Positions 15,075 through 17,587 of a DNA stretch of 17,587 bases are shown one piece after another. The position numbers and the translations under genes are program-made. Source of the DNA: Haloarculaceae archaeon (lineage in GTDB: Archaea > Halobacteriota > Halobacteria > Halobacteriales > Haloarculaceae). How positions within the stretch are numbered: position 1 is the stretch's first letter; each line of letters starts with the position of its first letter. The stretch covers positions 1-17,587 of the forward strand of contig JAHENO010000296.1 of NCBI GenBank assembly GCA_018609945.1. Direction: 5' to 3'. Below the pieces are notes generated by a model, which ran no database searches, was not told where the DNA came from, and was given only the letters and a program-made list of their open reading frames with translations.

Positions 15075-15854
15075 ATGGACACCCAGGACACGTCCCCCGG
15101 ACGGCGGATCCAGGCAGTCCAGACGTCCTGTGAGATACTCGACGCCCTCCGGAACATGGAGGGTGCGGGCGTCTCGGAACTGGCTGCCGAGACGGGCTAC
15201 TCGAAGGCGACGGTCCACAGCCACCTGGCGACGCTTGCCGACAACGAGTTCGTCGTCAAGCGCGGCGACACCTACGAGGTGAGTCTCAAGTTCGTCGACT
15301 TCAGCGAGTACACGAAGCAGAACGTCGCTATATACGAGTTGGCCAAACAGGAAGTGAAAAAACTGACCGCAGAGACGGGGGAGGTCTGTCAGTTCATGGT
15401 CGAAGAGCACGGCCAGGGCGTCTACCTCCACAAGTTCCGCGGCGAAAACGCGATCCACACTGCCTCCTACACGGGCGACAGGAAAGACCTTCACTGTACA
15501 GCGCTGGGGAAAGCGATCCTCTCGCAACTCCCTCACGAGCGGGTAGAGGAGATCATCGATCGGCGCGGACTCACGAAGCACACGCCAAACACCATCACGT
15601 CACGGGAGCGACTGTACGAAGAACTCGAGACCATCCGCGAACAGAACGTCGCGTTCGACGACGAGGAGACGCTGGAAGGGCTGCGGTGTGTCGCAGCCCC
15701 GACAACCGACAGGGAGAGCAATACCTACGGCGCCATAAGCACGTCCGGACCGACCAGCCGGTTCAAGGGCGACCGGTTCCGGGAGGAACTCGCGGACGCG
15801 GTTCGGAGCGCCGCCAACGTCATCGAAGTGAACGCGACACAGGTTCGGCGTTAG
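15075..15854 (+). CDS. IclR-family transcriptional regulator
   Basis: DNA-binding regulator of 259 residues. A winged helix-turn-helix at about 13-70 has the recognition segment ETGYSKATVHSHLATL. The IclR effector-binding domain spans about 80-255 and shows the family string HCTALGKAILSQLP at 140-153 and the late LRCVAAPT segment at 203-210. Archaeal IclR proteins such as XacR of Haloferax control sugar-acid catabolic clusters. This one ends the gene cluster and is its only regulator in the window, so it probably controls the importer and catabolic genes in response to a pathway intermediate. The effector is unknown. A 17-nt inverted repeat overlaps its promoter. Confidence 0.92.
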   Translation: MDTQDTSPGRRIQAVQTSCEILDALRNMEGAGVSELAAETGYSKATVHSHLATLADNEFVVKRGDTYEVSLKFVDFSEYTKQNVAIYELAKQEVKKLTAETGEVCQFMVEEHGQGVYLHKFRGENAIHTASYTGDRKDLHCTALGKAILSQLPHERVEEIIDRRGLTKHTPNTITSRERLYEELETIREQNVAFDDEETLEGLRCVAAPTTDRESNTYGAISTSGPTSRFKGDRFREELADAVRSAANVIEVNATQVRR

Positions 15855-15865
15855 CCTCTCGCAAA

Positions 15866-15885
15866 CGCCGGCGCCAACGCTGGCG
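15866..15885 (+). terminator. Possible hairpin just after the IclR gene
   Basis: CGCCGGCG and CGCTGGCG flank the 4-nt loop CCAA, giving an 8-bp stem with one G-T pair, 11 nt past the stop codon. No T-run follows, so a terminator role is only a suggestion. Confidence 0.3.
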
Positions 15886-15960
15886 GCCACTGGAGACTGT
15901 ACAGTTCGCCAGAACTCCCCACGGCTCCCCTCTCTGCTCTCCCAGTTCGATTGTACTCGC

Positions 15961-15977
15961 GTTTGGGCTGGCCAAAC
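15961..15977 (+). repeat. 17-nt inverted repeat, second copy of the iclR-promoter motif
   Basis: GTTTGGGCTGGCCAAAC has perfect 6-bp arms (GTTTGG / CCAAAC) around a 5-nt centre. It has the same arm spacing as the site at 15028 and is likewise preceded by CGC. It lies 107 nt downstream of the IclR stop codon. Confidence 0.45.
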
Positions 15978-16262
15978 AACACCGGCCGTCACTATCCGGT
16001 TTTTCGCATCGATCGCGAGTGGGAATCGGGCTACCGAGCGTAGAATCGAGGGGCGTTCGACGTGTTTTCGTCCGTTTCCATTCCACTCGCCCGGTGGCTG
16101 CGGAGGCGGGACGCCGATAGTGCGAAGGAGAAGCGTCCTCGACAACGCTATCCGCGTTTTGTCCTCGCAAATAGCGGTCTGGTCGTTCTGTCTGGCGACC
16201 AATTACATCTATATTATTGTAACAATCCCTGCCTGGACTCGAGCAAGAGCGGGTCATTTGTT

Positions 16263-16298
16263 GCGGAGGCTCCAGGAAGGGCGGAGGCTCCAGGAAGG
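16263..16298 (+). repeat. 18-bp perfect tandem duplication
   Basis: Two adjacent identical copies of GCGGAGGCTCCAGGAAGG (16263-16280 and 16281-16298), just before the AT-rich tract. This is likely a slippage or insertion scar in non-coding DNA. Confidence 0.85.
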
Positions 16299-16539
16299 AA
16301 TCAAACCATGGAAATACAACAATCTAATACTATATATTATTCTTATAAAAATATTTAATTAGATCCGAAATCATATCTTTTCATCCGTATTTAGCTTCTG
16401 AAATGCTATTTTCCGCTGTCCTCGCGTACGATACGTATTATTTAAAATCTATAATACTATTCATAGAACATAATAGGATAATAATAATATCAGGGCCGAA
16501 CCCGGGACAGCATGAAACCACCGAGTCCCGATATGCCTC

Positions 16540-16621
16540 ATAATGACTGCTGTAGCTATTTTTCAGGTCGACTGCACGACATCGTGCGGTCGACTCGATA
16601 ATGAACTACAGCAGTCATTAT
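16540..16621. repeat. Nested inverted repeat, 16-bp outer arms; MITE-like or terminator-like
   Basis: The outer arms ATAATGACTGCTGTAG (16540-16555) and CTACAGCAGTCATTAT (16606-16621) are perfect inverted copies. Between them is a second 13-bp hairpin, 16567-16579 against 16582-16594, with one G-T pair and a 2-nt loop. The right arm ends on the first base of the lipoprotein stop codon. The 82-bp size with terminal inverted repeats suits a miniature transposable element. A factor-independent terminator for the minus-strand lipoprotein gene is the alternative. I see no clear target-site duplication. Confidence 0.6.
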
Positions 16622-17109
16622 CAGTCGGTGTCGGTGGCGGCAGTCGTGACTGCTCTGCCGTCGTGTGTCACCGCGACCGTCCCGGGAAGCCCGCCCGAGA
16701 ACGTCACGCGGACGCGGTAGTCGATTTCGACGAGTGCTTCCGTACACGCGTCGCCGGCGTCCTCGCGGTCTGTCGTCGCGATGGCGACGGACAGCGTATC
16801 CGCCCCGGCGTCGTACTCGGCTGTGTCCAGAGTGGCTGTCTTGCAGCCGTCGGATCCCCAGATGGTGCCGGTCACGACGACGGCGTCATCTTCGACGGTG
16901 ACCGTCGCCTCGTCGACCTCCTGCCCGCTGACGATGTCCCGGACAGAAAGCGTCGCCTCCTCGATTGCCGGCGGTGTCGGCGTCGGCGTCTGTGTCGGTG
17001 AGGACGTTCCTGGTGACCCGCCGTCACCGGAACCGCCGTCGCCGGCACAGCCAGCTAACCCAAGGGGCGAGAGCGTGGCAGCCATCCCGAGGAAGGTTCG
17101 TCTGTGCAT
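16621..17109 (-). CDS. Small Tat-type lipoprotein of unknown function
   Basis: Secreted lipid-anchored protein of 162 residues. The N-terminus MHRRTFLGMAATLSPLGLAGC carries the twin-arginine motif (residues 3-4) and a lipobox whose Cys21 would be lipidated. A Gly/Ser/Thr/Pro linker (about 22-48) follows, then a beta-rich acidic domain of about 110 residues with two Cys (in SDGCKT and GDACTE) that might pair. I do not recognise the domain; it is typical of haloarchaeal orphan lipoproteins. The start at 17109 was chosen because it places the Tat signal at the N-terminus; in-frame sequence upstream of it is not signal-like. It has no evident link to the catabolic cluster and is separated from it by the AT-rich stretch. 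Confidence 0.8.
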   Translation of the reverse strand: MHRRTFLGMAATLSPLGLAGCAGDGGSGDGGSPGTSSPTQTPTPTPPAIEEATLSVRDIVSGQEVDEATVTVEDDAVVVTGTIWGSDGCKTATLDTAEYDAGADTLSVAIATTDREDAGDACTEALVEIDYRVRVTFSGGLPGTVAVTHDGRAVTTAATDTD

Positions 17110-17167
17110 GGAGTCTGTAGGAGTGGATTCCCGAAACTCTTTGTGGGGGGTCAAACAGGGCTGTGGG

Positions 17168-17479
17168 TCACCGCTCGACGGACCAGTCGCCGTCCTCGTC
17201 GACCGTCACGACGGCGTCGAGCAATCCCTCGAGGGTGGCCAGCGTCTCCCGGTCGTGGGCGTCGGGGTCGACGTGGTAGTGGCCGACCGCGCCGGCGCTT
17301 TCGACACGGTCGGTGACGACGTGCGGGAATCGAAACGCCTGCTGGAGGTCGGTATGCTCGAGCAACGCGGTGAGGCTGTCGAAACAGACGGCTGTGCCGG
17401 CCTCGCCGGAGGCATCCAGCGTCGAGAGGAGGTCGCTCAGTTCTATCCCGACGCTGGCGAGGTCGGCAGGCGTCGCCAC
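17168..17479 (-). CDS. DUF7504-like haloarchaeal protein, short or N-terminally truncated
   Basis: The 103-residue product carries the C-terminal signature I associate with the haloarchaeal DUF7504 family: ADLASVGIELSDLL, VCFDSLTALLEHTDL, FRFPHVVTDRV and GHYHVDPDAHD. Family members are usually about twice as long, with an N-terminal nucleotide-binding-like half. Here the frame is closed by a TGA at 17537-17539 and the start would be GTG at 17479 with no TATA-like box at leaderless spacing. It is either a short paralogue or a remnant whose 5' part is lost or frameshifted; sequence right of the window would tell. Its function is unknown. Confidence 0.55.
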   Translation of the reverse strand: MATPADLASVGIELSDLLSTLDASGEAGTAVCFDSLTALLEHTDLQQAFRFPHVVTDRVESAGAVGHYHVDPDAHDRETLATLEGLLDAVVTVDEDGDWSVER

Positions 17480-17587
17480 GCTGTGAGTGGTCGAGACCGC
17501 CCCGTCGACGCTGCCCTCGGTTTCACTCCGGTGCCGTCACCGGTCGCAGCCACCACCCCGGAATCGAAATCCCTTTCACCGGTAGCC

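Larger units (their letters stand above)
15855..16620. other. Gene-free stretch, increasingly AT-rich to the right
   Basis: I see no convincing coding region in these 766 bases. ORFs that cross it lack acidic composition, family motifs and haloarchaeal codon use. It holds three 17-nt relatives of the iclR-promoter inverted repeat (15850, 15961, 16156), an 18-bp tandem duplication (16263-16298), a strongly AT-rich tract (about 16300-16495) and a nested inverted repeat (16540-16621). It may be a decayed insertion region marking the cluster's right boundary. Confidence 0.6.

Noticed and set aside
1..15854. Reading the cluster as a plain Haloferax-type xylose/arabinose (xac) pathway
   Set aside because: Dehydratase, aldehyde dehydrogenase, IclR and ABC genes would fit, but that pathway does not explain the PSE exporter, split UxaA pair and two hydroxyacid dehydrogenases. 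It is kept as the main rival reading and not called.
15600..16202. Minus-strand ORF of 200 codons overlapping the end of the IclR gene
   Set aside because: Its first part is non-coding-like and the rest is antisense to the well-supported IclR coding region.
16062..16358. Plus-strand ORF of 98 codons in the gene-free stretch
   Set aside because: The product is not acidic, contains the 18-bp duplication as AEAPGR twice, runs into AT-rich DNA and shows no family motif.
1..17587. tRNA, rRNA or CRISPR arrays
   Set aside because: I saw no cloverleaf-forming segment, rRNA-like sequence or spaced direct repeats on either strand.

Overview
The window reads as a haloarchaeal chromosome or megaplasmid segment. 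The DNA is GC-rich and the proteins are acidic. Two Tat-type lipoproteins carry the RR plus LAGC signature. Most transcription units have an AT-rich TATA-like box ending 25 nt upstream of an ATG, which is the leaderless arrangement typical of Halobacteria. I cannot name the genus.

Layout, left to right. 1-626 (-) is the N-terminal part of an aldehyde dehydrogenase cut by the window edge. It is divergent from a class I DHDPS/KDG-aldolase family enzyme (724-1632, +). Next come a carbohydrate-type ABC importer's two permeases (1654-3580, -) and its substrate-binding lipoprotein (3705-5102, -). A tightly packed block follows, all on the minus strand when read from 9900 down to 5250: a D-2-hydroxyacid dehydrogenase, a 43-residue one-TM protein, a YeiH/PSE-family membrane exporter, a SAF-domain small subunit, a UxaA-type large subunit and an Ldh2/ComC-type dehydrogenase. 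An enolase-superfamily sugar-acid dehydratase (10015-11274, -) is divergent from a cytoplasmic GH31 alpha-glycosidase (11368-13731, +). The ABC ATPase (13884-15011, +) and an IclR-type regulator (15075-15854, +) follow. From 15855 to 16620 there is no convincing gene; this stretch becomes AT-rich and ends in a nested inverted repeat. A small Tat lipoprotein and a DUF7504-like fragment close the window.

Main interpretation (inference from family membership and context). The 5250-9900 block has the same family composition as bacterial 3-sulfolactate dissimilation: SlcC (D-2-hydroxyacid DH), ComC (Ldh2 family), SuyAB (split UxaA) and SuyZ (putative sulfate exporter family). The flanking genes supply what an upstream sulfosugar Entner-Doudoroff route needs: an importer, an intracellular alpha-glycosidase, a sugar-acid dehydratase, a class I 2-keto-3-deoxy-acid aldolase and an aldehyde dehydrogenase. 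Together this suggests import of an alpha-glycoside of sulfoquinovose or a similar sulfosugar. It would be cleaved, oxidised, dehydrated and split to pyruvate plus 3-sulfolactaldehyde; the aldehyde would be oxidised to sulfolactate, isomerised through sulfopyruvate and desulfonated to pyruvate plus sulfite. The sugar dehydrogenase and lactonase of such a route are not in the window. The GH31 lacks the sulfonate-binding residues I recall for known sulfoquinovosidases and resembles YicI-type alpha-xylosidase/alpha-glucosidase. The sulfolactate end is therefore better supported than the identity of the imported sugar. The main rival reading is a non-sulfonated pentose or hexose acid pathway using the same broad enzyme families.
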